A stretch of DNA of 64,000 nucleotides from Teratosphaeria epicoccoides (GCA_021401465.1 JADDMT010000136.1:1-64000), one strand, 5' to 3'. Positions 33,680 to 46,448 are shown, counted from the stretch's first letter. Program-made: numbers and translations. The notes: a model not told the origin generated them from the sequence alone.

Positions 33680-36057
33680 TTATGCAAGATAGCCGAGCTC
33701 ATTGTCCTCGAGACGCTCGAGATACTCCTTCTCGATCAGGATGTCGATGCACTTCTTGATGTCCGGAATCTTGGGCGAGAAGCGGCTCTTGATCTGGTTG
33801 ATCGCCTCCCCGACGAGCTCAGAGTGCTTCATCTTCTTGCGCGACTTCATGATCCGAACAATCGCAGACTATACAACTGTTAGCATGTGTATGATGTTAA
33901 GGGGGCTTAAGGGATGTAACTTACCTGCATGAGCATCTTGCGATCCTCCTCAATCGTCTTGTGCGTGTCTTCCGCCTCCTGCTTCTGCTCGGCTTTGATG
34001 GCAATGTTGAGGTTGATCTTCACCTTCTTGTTCTTGAAGCCATAGTTGAGCTTGTACACCGTGCCTGGTTCCGTGGTGTGCTCCGGCTCGCTGGTTAGCA
34101 CCTTGGCCTTCATCATGATGGCGATAGATGGGTCGAGCGTCTCTTTGGCCAGCATGGTCGTGCTCGCAATCTCATCGTAGCCGACCGTGTCTTGGTCGTT
34201 GAAGAGAAGGAGTATCGCCATCTGATATGTCGACACCTGGAATGTGTATGGCACCTTGTTCATCTTGGCGTAGTTGGCGCGCATCTCACCCTTGCACAGA
34301 TGCCACAGCCACGACAGCTTACGACCACCGTGCTTGTTGGTGTAGAAGGTCTGAAACCGCTCGTACGTTTTCACGATTGCTGGCGGCGGCGCGAAAGTCG
34401 TGGTCGGCGGCTGCAGCGGCCAGAACCCTGTACCGAGAATCTGGTAAGCAGCGTCGATGCCATCCTTGATGTCGTCCTTATCGAGAGTAGTTTGACACCA
34501 ATCCTCGTAGGCGCTGTTGAGGTCCTTCGAGGTCTGCATGTCCTGGAACATGCGCTGGAGCTTGTTGGTGTACTCAAAGCCAGACGCGTCCTTGAGCTTG
34601 GAGATCATGGAAGTCTCGGCGTCAGGCGATGCAGATGTTGAGTTCACGAGACGCTTGGCCAAGGTTTTGGAGTAGAACTTCTGGAAAACATCTTTGTCCT
34701 CGATATATTTGAAGACTGTCATCACCTGAATGAGCATCCTCTCCATGTCATCCTCCTCAGTCGCCTTGGTGGATCGCTTGAGGACGTTGTCGGCGTGCTT
34801 GGCAAGAAGCTCTGGCGATTTAGATGAGTTCTTCTGGCACACCTTGTTGCGATTCATGTATTCCTTGCAGGCGTTGTCAAGCGATCGCACAAATTCGGAC
34901 TCGCCGTTGAAGGACTTCTGGACAAGTGCGGAGTACTGGGTATGGACCTCCAGGAGGGCATCGATATAAGCCTTGGGGTCGACAGCGTCACCTTGAGCAG
35001 CGACCTTCTCGACAGCGAGCAGACCAGCCCGCCTCACGTGCTTCTCGAAACGCTCACGCAGAGGGTCCAAGCCTTCGGGAATGCGAGCAAGCAGCTTGTA
35101 CATGCGTGCCATGTCTTCCTCGCGGTCGTTATCGAGCAGGACCTGGAACTCGTCTCTCAGGAGCGGCGCATGCTCAGCGATGAGCACGGTTTCGCAAGCC
35201 TTCATGAGCGGCTGCATGATGTCGTTGAGCAGATAGAGAGGGACACGTTCCTTCTCCTCGTCCAATCTTCTCTCGGCCTTCTTCATGTAGTCGACCACGG
35301 AGTTGTCAGCCAAGAAGGCCTTGGACTCGGCCTTGTAGTACACTTCTGTAGCCTTGATGAACGGCGTCTCGAAGTACTGGCGATAAACGTCCAGGTTGGT
35401 CTTGGTGCTGTCGGCCTCATCGATGCCCAACGCGACGAACGAATCCACGACCTCTTTCACCTTGCTCTGCTCAATCGTCTCGCCGTTCCGCTGCTTCTCA
35501 ACCAGACGCAATACTGCATCCATGACAGCATTTTGAGTTGTGCCGAACATGTCTTGCTTCCACCGAACGAGATGCAGGGTGTAGATGTCGTAAATATCCT
35601 TCTTGCCCTCGTCCATCTCTCTCTTGACCCAGTGTCTGTTCAAGTACTTGAACAAATGGTTGTTGTATGTGCCGGCCGTTGTGTACCGCTTCCACTGCTG
35701 GATGTAGTAAGTCAGCAGCGCCTCGTCGGCGTGCTTGATCATCTCCGCGTGCACGCCTTCCAGATGACGCTTCAGGTAGTCGTTCAACCGATGGTACAGC
35801 TCTTCGCCTAACAAATGCGCCCCTCGATGGTTGCTGTTCAGGGTGTTCGTGTTGGCGCCAACCGCCTTCTGAGCTGTGCAGAAGTTGTGAATGGACGTGT
35901 AGAGCGACATGTACGTCTTGAGATCCACACCATCGTTCAGGTTGGTCATCATTCTGTCGACGCCCCATTCCAGATACTTCCAGGTACCGTTAATATCATC
36001 CTTGGAAGTAGGCATGGGCGGAGCCTGCGCGCCGACGAGCGCCGGAGCCTTCAGCAT
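33680..36057 (-). CDS. Cullin 1 (SCF ubiquitin ligase scaffold; CDC53/CulA)
   Basis: Exon 1 is 36057-33925 and exon 2 is 33868-33680, with a 56-nt intron (GTAAGT...TATAG), giving 773 residues. Cullin repeats fill the N-terminal half (YMSLYTSIHNFCTAQK, GEELYHRLNDYLKRHLEG), which binds Skp1/F-box proteins. The cullin homology domain follows (VFKYIEDKDVFQKFYSKTLAKRL, TFQVSTYQMAILLLFND). The second exon encodes the neddylation winged helix, with the acceptor Lys in VRIMKSRKKMKH and the invariant ending IEKEYLER...YLA. It therefore has all parts needed to bind Rbx1/E2 and to be neddylated. The first 25 residues are a short lineage-specific extension. Confidence 0.95.
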
Positions 36058-36685
36058 GGTGGATGAAGGCTATGTATGCGGATATTGAGGTGTGTGATCT
36101 ATATTGGAGACCGGCCTTGAGCGCGACCTAGCGGTTGCGGATGCGCCCTCGACGGCAGTATGAATGTCGCTTTGGGATCCAATGGATACTCGTGCTGGAA
36201 GTGGAGAGCGTATAACGTGTGTAGGTGCTGGTCTTGAAAGAAGTAAAACGCTGAGGAGCGGAGGAAATTCTGCTTTTCAGTGGACAGTGGCAGATCCAGC
36301 CGCTTGAATGCAATTGTTGTTCGCGGTGAGAAAGTGAAGGCGTTGGCAAAGACCTGAAGAAGTGACTTGAGGCTCAGTATCGACTACCCTGTGACGCCAG
36401 GCTTTAGATTCAGGCAGCTAGCCGGTGTTCATCCGCTTACATGAATCTAACAATCGACACGTGAAAGGACCAAATGCCACCAGCTGACCTTCAAAACTAA
36501 GAGAGATTGAATAAAATGCCCCGCAACAATCACTTTGTATGCCCGAAAGATTATGACGGCGGCTTCCGATCATGGTCACATGTGAGCGAATGGCGTAAGT
36601 ACAGTAGTGTACATCGATTATGCTAAGCTGGGCTGCGGATGCCATTCGCACATACTGTACATTTTCCTTGCCACGCATTTGGACA
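36058..36685. other. Intergenic region between cullin start and MIA40 end
   Basis: The right part is the 3' flank of the MIA40 gene and the left part is presumably the cullin promoter. No supported frame, repeat or RNA gene is visible. Confidence 0.5.
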
Positions 36686-37622
36686 TCATCGCGAATCGTG
36701 CCATGCTTTCGGGACCATTTGCTCGCTCTCACTGGTCTCCGCATGGTCCTGCTTTACCTGCTCCGTCGCAGACTCTACCCGTTCCTGTTCTGCCGGCGGC
36801 GTCGCGGGCTTGTTACTGGTTGGCGCCGGCGCACTTTCAGATGCCACAGCAGGTGTTGAAATTGGCGCTGGTGCCTCCTGCCCTTGCTGCTCTGCCACAG
36901 CACCCTGGTCTGCCAACTCAGCGTCCACAGCTTCCTCATCTAGCTCCGATCCATACACGTCCGGATGCTCTCTGAAACAATTCTGCATCGTCTTGAAATG
37001 CTCAATACAGCCCACCCCCTTCGGCTCCTCCTTTGAGAATACAAAGCAGCTAAAGGCTGCCTTGAACTGCTCGCCACATGGTCCATGTGCCATGCCACCT
37101 AAGCACGGACAATCCCAGTTTATCTCTCCCGTCTCCTCGTTGAACGCGCCTTGTTGACTCGCTTCCTCTTCTAGATCTTCTGGAGATCCTTGGGCCGGCT
37201 CCTGGGGTTGTGAACCGGTGACTGTCGATGAGGCTGCTTGGGCGGCCTGTTTGACGTCCGATTGAATTTGTCTCTCGGTCTGTGAAACTCGCTGCTTCAC
37301 TGCTTCTTCAACTGTTGGGTAAGGCTCATTCTTCCGTACTACCTCCTGTGGCGCATGGACAGCATCTGCGCGATGGTTAGCAAGAGCTCCATCGCCTCTC
37401 TTTCAGCATCTGCGACGTACATGCAGGTTCCTCAGCAAAGACGCTGGATGTGTTATAGTAATACACCAAGCCCCCAGCCAGACCCCATCTCGCCAATGAA
37501 CTTTTCCAAGTCCGACTCTTCTGTTGTGGAGGCGCGCTACTCAAAAATCGTCTGGCCAAGGTCGGTTTCGGTGCCGCTCGCAGCGCAGATGATGCGCCTG
37601 TGCACAATGCTGATCGATACAT
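36686..37622 (-). CDS. MIA40: MIA40, mitochondrial intermembrane-space import and assembly oxidoreductase
   Basis: Exon 1 is 37622-37421 and exon 2 is 37365-36686, with a 55-nt intron, giving 293 residues. The N-terminus (MYRSALC..., Arg-rich) is a mitochondrial presequence followed by a hydrophobic anchor (SLARWGLAGGLVYYYN). The core at about 150-205 has the redox CPC motif (DCPCLGGMAHGPC) and a twin Cx9C helical hairpin (CGEQFKAAFSC, CIEHFKTMQNC). MIA40 oxidises small Cys proteins as they enter the intermembrane space. Acidic low-complexity tails flank the core, as in other filamentous fungi. The start is 202 bp from the divergent thiamine pyrophosphokinase gene. Confidence 0.93.
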
Positions 37623-37824
37623 TGCTCGTGCCGCAAATGCTCCTAAGGAAGCGACAAATAAAACGCCCATTAAATGCTTCTGCGATTGATGAGGACCTAT
37701 AGGAACATGGAAGTCGGCTTACAGATCTCAGCGGGCTAGCCCGTTGCATGCGCTAGCTGCAAATCATTGCGTCAACGCCACACAAATCGAGGTTTACGAA
37801 GTATACCGTGTAACCACCTGCACG
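37623..37824. promoter_or_regulatory. Divergent promoter between MIA40 and thiamine pyrophosphokinase
   Basis: Only 202 bp lie between the two chosen start codons. No TATA box is apparent. If upstream ATGs are used (37670 minus or 37744 plus), the spacer shrinks to under 80 bp, which favours the downstream starts. Confidence 0.5.
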
Positions 37825-38652
37825 ATGGCCAATGCAGATGAAGCCGACAGTTCAATCGTCGAGTTGCAGCCTACACACTTTCTGGAGAGGAAGCGTCGTG
37901 CTTCTGAGCTGTCAATTCCGACGGTGTCCATTGGAAAAGCCGCTCTCATAATTCTCAACTCGCCGCTCACGGACATCGAGTACTTTCGTCGGCTACATGC
38001 GCACTCTTCCTTCTGCATCTGTGCTGATGGCGGCGCGAACCGTCTTCATGATCTTTTGACGTCCGGTCTGCCCAATAGCCGCTGGCAGGAGGGTCTCAAG
38101 ACTGCACTGCCAGACCTAATCCACGGTGATCTAGACTCTCTGGAAGATGGCGTCAGGAAGCGATACGAGCAGCTAGGCGTAGAGATCAGGCACGACCCGG
38201 ATCAGTATAGCACTGACTTTGGGAAAGCCGTCCAAGTTGCGCTCAAGCGCGTACCGGACGCAAAAGATGTTTTGATTCTAGGAAGTTTGGGCGGCCGAGT
38301 TGACCAAGGTATTGGCCTACTCCACGAGCTATATCGGGAACAGAAGCAACAGCACCGAGGCGTAAGGTTTTGGCTTTTTTCTGAAGTCAGCGTGAGTGTG
38401 ATGCTGCAGCCTGGTACCACGGTGCTTCACACCCCCGTGACCGGCGGGCTGATCAAGCGCAATGTTGGCATTCTGCCAATCTATGGTCCCTCCAGGATTA
38501 CGCTCCAAGGCTTTGAGTGGGACGTTGAGGATTGGCAGACCGAGATGGGTGGGACTGTCAGTACGAGCAACCACATTGTTGCTGATCAAATCTCCGTCAC
38601 GACGGACAAGGACGTTTTATTCACCGTGGAACGTGCCATTAATCGCCGATAG
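37825..38652 (+). CDS. THI80: Thiamine pyrophosphokinase
   Basis: A single-exon frame. From the ATG at 37825 (MANADEADSS) it is 275 residues, close to fungal homologues, while an upstream in-frame ATG at 37744 adds 27 residues without family character. Signature motifs are ICADGGANRLHD, IHGDLDSLEDG, HDPDQYSTDFGKAV (metal and ATP binding) and LGGRVDQ in the N-terminal catalytic domain, then a beta-rich B1-binding domain ending GGTVSTSNHIV. The enzyme transfers pyrophosphate from ATP to thiamine in the cytosol to make thiamine diphosphate, the cofactor of pyruvate dehydrogenase and transketolase. Confidence 0.94.
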   Translation: MANADEADSSIVELQPTHFLERKRRASELSIPTVSIGKAALIILNSPLTDIEYFRRLHAHSSFCICADGGANRLHDLLTSGLPNSRWQEGLKTALPDLIHGDLDSLEDGVRKRYEQLGVEIRHDPDQYSTDFGKAVQVALKRVPDAKDVLILGSLGGRVDQGIGLLHELYREQKQQHRGVRFWLFSEVSVSVMLQPGTTVLHTPVTGGLIKRNVGILPIYGPSRITLQGFEWDVEDWQTEMGGTVSTSNHIVADQISVTTDKDVLFTVERAINRR

Positions 38653-41235
38653 GGCAATGGAATAAGTTGGACTCGAGGAATTCGAACGGTCTTTCAAGCT
38701 GTCGTGGCTACCAGGGTGATCTGGCTCACACAATTCCCACCCTGTCAGGCACAACGTGATGTGATGATCTGTTGTGAGCTTGTTTGGTTGCAGGTGAGCT
38801 CAAGCCATTTTTATACCTCACTCCGCCACGCCACTCCACTCCTTTCCACCTCGCTCGTCGCCTCAACAGCAGCTGGAAACGCACTTTCATGTGCTGTGTC
38901 GTTTCCTGTCCCGCCTCCTCGTGATCCTTCACCTTCCTAGACCTCACGTTGACTCCTCTCGCACCCAATGCTGACTTCGTCTCCAGTACTCGTATCTCCG
39001 ATCGATCGCCAATCCACAGTCTGTATGTATGGAGTCGTCTTTAATCCCAACATTTTCACCCTCAGGCATGACGCAGCAAAGCGCAGATCAGCTGCAATGC
39101 CAAACAGCTCCGCGCAGAGCCAGTGCGGCTCTGGCAGGCCCTCCACAAGACCGAGAACGATCGAGTGAGCATCGAAGCTCCTGTCCTTCAAGGGAAAAAT
39201 TGCACCCACCATAATCTCTAATGACTGAGTCATCAGTATATGTTTCCAGAGCCCCGCTTGCGTAGGTCTAGGCAAGTGCATCAGCCAATGTTACAACAGT
39301 GTTTGCGATAGAGCAATACGTACAGCCATACTGTCGATGGAATAGCTGACGAGATATCGTAGGGTGTTGATGGTTGGTATGTCTTGGAAGATGATAATGC
39401 CATATTGGCACCATTGGTCGTGGAGAGAAGCATGTTGCAAGACAAGGGTAAAAGCTTGCGAACGGACAAGACAGGCAGAGTGAGGTGAGTTTGGGATGGC
39501 AAGCACCCATAGAGGATCTCACATACTTAGGCGCAATATTAACATTAGTAGAAGCAGCAGCAGAAGATGCCAGCACAAGAGGATGACTTCACGCGCGCAT
39601 TGGTGACGGCCACATCAATAGGAGTATCACGTGGACGCTCGCAACATCGACACACAAAAGTCTTCCCTAAAACGAGAGGATGGTCAATTTGGAAGTAATG
39701 TACAAGATAGACGATGTGGCTTAACCTCAAAACTCGAGCTCGTACCTCAGCGACGTTGACGATCGACCGCAATCTCACCCGAAAGTTTGAGATATCAGGT
39801 CACGGATGGAACCATAAATTGATCACATACAGAGAAACGCTCCGCTCCTAAGCCAGGACCCCAAGATCCCTACCCCAAGGACAAACAGATCCTAGACCCG
39901 GTGTCAGCCCGTCCACATGAAGTCGACATTGGGCAGTCGGCCAGCGCACAATGCAAGCTTGGCGCCCCATGCGACCTGCTGATGCAGTAACGTCGGACTG
40001 TGAATGTCGCAGACTTCGACTTGGAAGAAACGGTGTGGGTGACAAGTAGGACATTCAGTTGCGCGACCGTACTACGGTGTCGACATGGGTGGCAAGAGCG
40101 CCCGTCACGAGATGAAAGGAGGGCAACTGCCGGAGCCTTGGTCTTGAGATTGTCGGCGGGCTCGTATAGGAGTCGAGTCTGCCATCAGTCAGTGAATTCC
40201 GTATGATAATATCTGTCAGATGCAGCTGTCTACCAGTTGATGGTACGGCGCCGCCGTCGCCAATTCTGTGCGCCTTGTCCTCGTCCGTCGTGGGTACCTG
40301 CGTAGCCGGTGGCACATGACCGTTCCACGCGCTCGAGCATGCGCCTCGTGCATGCGTACCGATCTGTCAAATCACATTCTGGGACGTCACTTCACGCGTT
40401 CCAGCGTCGACACTCACCACGAGATTGAATGAGCTTCAACGCGAGTGGCTCCTCGGCTGGCGTGCCTTGGGTGCAAGTTTGCAACGAGCATTTTCTTGAG
40501 AGCTTGGTATCGTGTCAATGCGATGGCAAGCCTTGTTCGGCAATGTACGAGCTTGACGCTGCCATCGAAGACGGTTGCAAGACGAATTCTGTGGAGTTTC
40601 AATTTTTGATGTTCGCTGCAGCAGGCGGCACGTCATCCGTTATTGGCTCGAGCCCAGATCGCTCCATGTGTTTTCCCCTCCCTGCCGATCTGAAGAGCTC
40701 AAGCTCACGTCTCTTTTGAAAACTTCCTCCTCAGGAGCTTCCATTTGCTTGCAGCCACCTTACCTTCGCCAAGATGTCCGAATCTGAAATCTTGAATTCA
40801 TTTCTAGTCTGTTTCTGATTCCGTGCCATCAGTGACGGCCAAGTACCTGCACCGCCATCTGCCGCAGACTTGCACCTTCTCCACACCGCTCCGCGAGCAC
40901 CGCAAAAATAGATTCTGCACTCCAGTCTTGAGACGATGCCGGGACTCTTGTAAGAACCGGCCTTTGGAAGCGCTGGAGGGATTCAGTTGCGAAGGACGAC
41001 CTGGCGAATACACACGTATGCTTCACCGCAGAATTTCAAGAGACGCTACACACTGTGCGCTGCGAGCGCGAGCGGTTACACGGCGGCCAGAGAGCTGACC
41101 TGACTCCTCCATACATAGGTATCATAGCACGCAGTATTCAATCCCTCCGTGACCACCGCTGCGAAACTCCCTTCTCCCGCCGTTTCCACCCCGATCAGAC
41201 TCGACGCCTGCTTTTACAAACACACCACCTTCACT
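38653..41235. other. Long intergenic region without a confident gene
   Basis: This 2.6-kb stretch has ordinary composition but no frame above about 115 codons and no recognisable domain. A Gln/Ser/Pro-rich short frame at 39032-39214 (MESSLIPTFSPSG...) is preceded by pyrimidine-rich leader-like sequence at 38,820-38,960. It could be part of a transcript leader or a small multi-exon gene. The right end (about 41,100-41,235) is the transportin promoter. No tRNA was found by eye. Confidence 0.45.
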
Positions 41236-44112
41236 ATGGCGTGGCAGCCACAACCACTGCAGTTGCTGCAGCTCGCGCAGTATCTACGAGATTCTCTCAG
41301 CGGCCATGATGTCACGGCACAGAAGAACGCCGAATTGGTGAGTGTCGGTGAGCCCATTAAGCATTGGCTCATACTGACTGCACGCTAGATGCTTCGGCAA
41401 GCCAAGAGCTCGCCAGATATCAACAACTACCTCGCATATCTCTGTGCGACGCCCACAGCAGCAGCTGGAGTCGACGCGAAGACGTACGAAGCTGCAAGGA
41501 GCGCTGCAGCCATCATGCTTAAGAACAATGTCAAGACTGGCTACAAGAACATTGCGGACGAAAGCAAAGTATATATCAAGTCGACAATAACCACAGCCCT
41601 GCAGGACAAAACTCCACAAATTCGAAATTTTGTCGGCAGCGTGATCACCGAAGTCGTTCGGACGGGAGGCATCTTAGGCTGGCCACAGATTCTGTCCGAT
41701 CTTGTGTCGCTGGCCGCGAATGAGGATGGTCAAACCTCTCACGAAGCACAGGACGGTGCAATGGGCGCCCTCGTCAAAATCTGCGAGGACAACAGACGCC
41801 CGTTGGATTCGGACTATCGCAATACAGGAAGGCCACTGACATACCTACTGCCACAACTTGTCAACCTTACCAAAAGCCCACAGCCTTCGATACGGTCCCG
41901 AGCGCTTTCGGCAGTCAATGTATTCTTAAGTGAGCCTATCGCATTGACCGTGCGAGACAACATCGACGACCTGCTGCCACAGATTGTGCGCTTGTGCAGT
42001 GACAGCAATGATGATGTGCGGCGATTTGTTTGCAGAACTTTCGCGCTGCTTGCAGATGGCATGCCAAATGTGCTTTTGCCGCATATGCAGGGTATCGTGA
42101 GTTATACGCTCTCACAACAAGCCGACCAGAAGAACCAGGAGCTTGCACTGGACGCGGCAGAGTTCTTCTTCGAAGCCAGTAGCACCGCAAGCCTCCGAGA
42201 TGCGCTTGGACCATTTCTGCAGAAGATTGTGCCTGTCTTGTTGGACTGCATGGTCTACGATGAGGATGACCAGCTACGGCTAGAAGCAGAGGCAGATGAT
42301 GATGCGGACGTTGAAGATGATGAGCAAGACATCAAGCCGCAGTTCGCCACTTCGAAGACGTCGCGCTCAGCAGCAAGTGCAACGCAAGCCACGAACGGCC
42401 AGCCTAAGCCAGCCGCGAACGGCTATGCATATGATGACGACGACGACCTGAGCGAGGGTGAGATCGAAGAGGATGATGGTGACGCCGATCCGGAAGACGA
42501 ATGGAACTTGAGGAAATGTTCAGCAGCAGCACTTGACAGTCTTGCGTCGCATTTTGGCGGCAAAGTCTTCGAAATAACCCTACCGTGGCTTACAGAAAAC
42601 ATCCAGCACAATGACTGGCAAAATCGGGAAGCAGCTGTACTGGCACTTGGCGCAATCGGTCCCGGATGCATGGACAGCATCACACCTCATCTACCGAGAC
42701 TAGTACCTTATCTCATTTCTTTGCTCAACGACCAGCAGCCGGTCGTGCGGCAGATCACTTGCTGGGCTCTGAGCAGATTCGCTGGCTGGGCATCGCACCT
42801 GGACGCGGACGGTAAACAGAAGTTCTTCGAGCCAATGATGGACGGCATTTTGCAGCGCATGCTGGACAACAACAAGAAGGTTCAGGAGTCCGCTGCTTCT
42901 GCATTCGCGACTCTGGAAGAGGCAGCCAATACCGAACTGATGCCATATTGCTCAGTCATCATACAGCAGTTCGTTCTCTGCTTTGCCAAATACAAGGACA
43001 AGAACATGTACATACTGTACGACTGCGTACAGACCCTTGCTGAGCACGCCGGTCCTGAGCTTGCAAAACCGGAGTTAGTCAACGTCCTGATGCCAGCGTT
43101 GATTGCGAGATGGCAGAAGGTACAGGACCAGTCGCGGGAAGTGTTTCCTTTGCTGGAATGCATAGCTTTCGTTGCTGTCGCCCTGCATCACAGTTTCACA
43201 CCATTTGCCCAGCCATTCTTCATGCGCAGCATTCGCATCATTCAACAGAACCTCGAGGAAGGCGCAAATGCAACGGATCTTGGTGCTTACGATCAGCCTG
43301 ACAAGGACTTCCTGGTCACAAGCCTGGACCTTCTGAGCAGCATCATCCAGGCCCTTCGCGAACAAGACAGCGCTGAGCTTGCGTCGACAGCGCAGCCCAA
43401 CATGTTCGAAATGCTAGGATACTGTATGAAGGATCAGAATAACGACGTCCGGCAATCAGCATATGCACTGCTAGGTGATTGCGCAATCTACATTTTCCCG
43501 CAGCTGCAGCGCCACCTTCCGGCAATCATGGGAATCCTGCTGAACCAGTTGGATCTCAATTTGGCAAAGGACGATCCGGAGACAGCCTTTCGAGTCATCA
43601 ACAACGCTTGCTGGTCGTGTGGTGAGATAGCCATGCGCCAAAAGGACGGCATGGCTCCGTTCGTTAACCAGCTCCTCCAGAAGCTCGCTGTCATTATGTT
43701 CAACAATCAAGTCCCGGAGTCCTTGAACGAGAACGCTGCCATTGCGTTGGGCCGTCTAGGCATAGGATGTCATCAGGAACTTTCGCCGCATCTCGCAAAT
43801 TTCGCTGGCCCATTTCTGCAAGCTATGCAGAAGGTCGGCTGGACAGATGAGAAGGGCCATGCCTACAAAGGCTTTGCGTATGTGGTTCTCGACAAGCCCG
43901 AGGCGATGGAGCAATGCCTTCTTGACTTCTTTGCGGAAATGGCGTCTGCGCCCGGTGTCTTCCTCACTGGCATGCGCGAGGATGGTCCACTCCAGAGCTT
44001 CGAGCAAGTACTGTCTCAGTATAAAAAGCTCATTGGCGACGGCTGGGATGCATACCTTCACAATCTCCCGACTCCGCAGGAGCAAGCACTTCGGACGCTC
44101 TATGCCTTCTAG
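41236..44112 (+). CDS. KAP104: Transportin (karyopherin beta-2, Kap104-like)
   Basis: Exon 1 is 41236-41337 and exon 2 is 41389-44112, with a 51-nt intron (GTGAGT...GCTAG), giving 941 residues. The protein is built of HEAT repeats throughout. It starts MAWQPQPLQLLQLAQYLRDS, as transportins do, and has the long acidic loop of the H8 repeat (about residues 330-405, with DDDADVEDDEQD and YDDDDDLSEGEIEEDDG). It ends with the HEAT 18-20 region that binds PY-NLS cargo. The acidic loop separates it from importin beta-1. It would carry RNA-binding proteins with PY-NLS signals into the nucleus under Ran control. Confidence 0.93.
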
Positions 44113-45647
44113 TGGCGGCAGACGATCTGTACCTTGCTGAAGATGCTCGGTTCTACGCATGAGCTGAGCCTGTGATATTACAACATATTTGGAGCGTTTC
44201 GCGAATTATTTACAGAGATACCTAGATAGTCCAGCGTTAGATAGCGTAGCACGTGCTTGTCTTTGCGTTAGGCGGCAGCACTTTGACCATGGGCGCGGCG
44301 TTACATAATCTTTGCATCGCTGCAAAAGCTGTGGGATGATTTAGATACCTAAAAAAGCGAGTCGGTCTGAGGCATGCGTAGAACATAGGTGGAGGATGAT
44401 CTCTCGAGCGAAGTTGGGGCGGCCCGTGATAAACAAATCATCATCTTGGATTGTGAGCGTTATGTACATCAGAAGATAGTCATTGGGAAGGTGGAGGCAG
44501 AAGGCCGAAGACTATGTGTAGATAGAATAGCTGCTCGAAAGGAGAAGGTGCTCGAAAGCTGGCCTCGGTCTACTTTACATCAGACTCCCGTTCATTTCGC
44601 CCTTGGCTGACTTCCGACAGAGGCATTGCCTTATCCATTAACAGCCTTTCCCAACTGAGCCACCGATGCAAGATCGGTGATCACCAGGTTTTCGAGTACA
44701 ATGAAGCCCATTCTGGAATTCATGCAACCAACACTCAGCGATTTACAGGGAGATCGTGATGGTATGAAATCAACATATGATTTTAGTGGAGGGGTCAGTC
44801 TAGACGATCGTCCAGGCAGCTAGGAATACTGTGGACTGTCCGTCACAACCAAGCCTCTTCGAGCCCCCCCCCCCCCCCCCCCGGTGCTAAGCTTCCCAAA
44901 CGCAGCGGGTCCGGACACATTGCCAGACAGATTCACATCGAGAAGCTGTAACCAATCAGTCGACGGAGCATAGCGCCGACAGCTGGACGCACATTTTGCC
45001 TATTTAAGCTTGCGCTCCTCGAGTCGTCGCTGATCAATCTGACCGCATACATGCTCCAGCAACAAGACACCCCGGAGCTTACCGAGCCAGTCATGCTCGC
45101 CGGGTTTCCAATATGGTAGATGCCATGTGGCTCGCCGCTTCTGTGAAGGCGTGAGATCGCATGGTCGAGAAAACATTTTTGCATTTGCGCTTCCGTCGCG
45201 CCTTGGAGTCCCGAATGGTTATGGGCGGGAGTCAGCAGTAGCGCATATACAGGGCGATCAGCTAAGCGAGGCAACTTTTCTCTACCTGTAGGGATACATG
45301 TATCTTCTGCGCGTGAGCTCTTGCAGTGGCGCATTCTATACCATTTTCCTTCCTGGTCTGGCTCAGCGGCACCAGATTGCGATCTGCTGTTGTATCAGAG
45401 CTTCGGGCTGGTTGCCAGCCGTACAGAGTTCCAGACTGCCATCAAAGAACCCATGTTGCAGTCATGTCAAGCTCATGTGCCGCTTGAACTGGTCCGCCAT
45501 ACCAAAGTTCCGAAATATGCGAACATTTCTGAGACGATGTCAGCAATGATTCGACGTACGCCTATCCTTCTCAATTCTGACGTCGTTCTCGACGAAGAAA
45601 GGCCGCGGCCGCGAAGGAGGACGACGCTTTCACGCCACTCCGGCCAG
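44113..45647. other. Intergenic region with a poly-C tract
   Basis: A run of 19 C lies at 44864-44882. The frame at 45321-45647 leads into the ankyrin pseudogene downstream and may be its upstream part, but it shows no recognisable domain. The remainder has no supported gene. Confidence 0.5.
44864..44882 (+). repeat. 19-nt poly-C homopolymer
   Basis: Nineteen consecutive C residues follow GAG and precede GGTGC. Such tracts are unstable and prone to sequencing error, so the true length may differ. Confidence 0.9.
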
Positions 45648-46343
45648 CATGTTGGACCGCGCGGCTGGAACGGCAAGACATCGCTGCAAGCCGCAGCACT
45701 CCGAGGCCATTTCCATCTCGTCTAATGTATGGTAGCCGCCGAAGCCAAAGTCGATGCGCCAGGCGGCAACAACGGCGGTCGAGCGGCTCTCGCGCTCGCG
45801 GCTTGGGCCGGGCGTGGAGATGTCGTCGATTACTTCTGGAAGCCGGCGCGGATGTGAATCTGCCTGCGCATAAAGTATATGGGCCGTTCATTGCCTCAAG
45901 CAGCTGCTGAGTTCGGAGCTGCAGAGATTGTGAGGAACTAGCTTGAGGTGGGTGCTCATGTCGATGGGCTTTTCGCGCAGCATTCTGGTTTAACGGCGCT
46001 GCAGGCTGCTGCTGGGTACCAGCACGTAGAGGTCGTGGAGCTGCTTTTGGGTTTGGGGGCGGATCTCAATGCTGCACCTTGTAAGTATAAATGCATCACT
46101 GCAGTGCAAGGCGCAGCGATGGCAGTATATCACAATTGGGTACAGCGATGACTTGACGCCGGCGCTGGTGTCGATGCGGCGGGCACGTGGAAGTGGTCAA
46201 GATTTCTGTTGGACGCGGGTGCTGATCTGCGCGTCATGTCAGGGAATTGGAATAAGCTGAGCACGCCTTGGGAGGTCGCTGTGGCCATGGATATGCAGGA
46301 GGTTGTGCTGCTCTTGGAGAAGGTTGCGTGTACAGATGCCTGA
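45648..46343 (+). pseudogene. Ankyrin-repeat pseudogene
   Basis: Ankyrin-type units can be read in successive frames. They are GWNGKTSLQAAALRGHF then a stop, GGRAALALAAWAGRGDVVDY then a frameshift to LLEAGADVNLP, then AAEFGAAEIVRN, GLTALQAAAGYQHVEVVELLL and a final FLLDAGADL...VAVAMDMQEVVLLLE ending at 46343. At least two frameshifts and three stops interrupt it, so no intact protein is possible. Such repeats are common at the C-terminus of fungal NACHT/NLR-like proteins, but no NACHT domain is visible upstream. The changes look like ordinary decay and not dense RIP. Confidence 0.72.
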
Positions 46344-46448
46344 GCAAGCTTAGGGTTACGACGATCTACTCTACACATCTCGGTGCCCGTCAATGCCAAA
46401 CTGAAACAGTCCACACGCTGTAGACGATACGCAACACCTCCAGGCTCG

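Noticed and set aside
34942..35811. 289-codon plus-strand frame
   Set aside because: It lies wholly antisense to the strongly supported cullin exon and has no domain of its own.
39032..39214. 60-codon Gln/Ser/Pro-rich frame in the long gap upstream of transportin
   Set aside because: No domain, no splice continuation and no homologue recognised; recorded only in the gap description.
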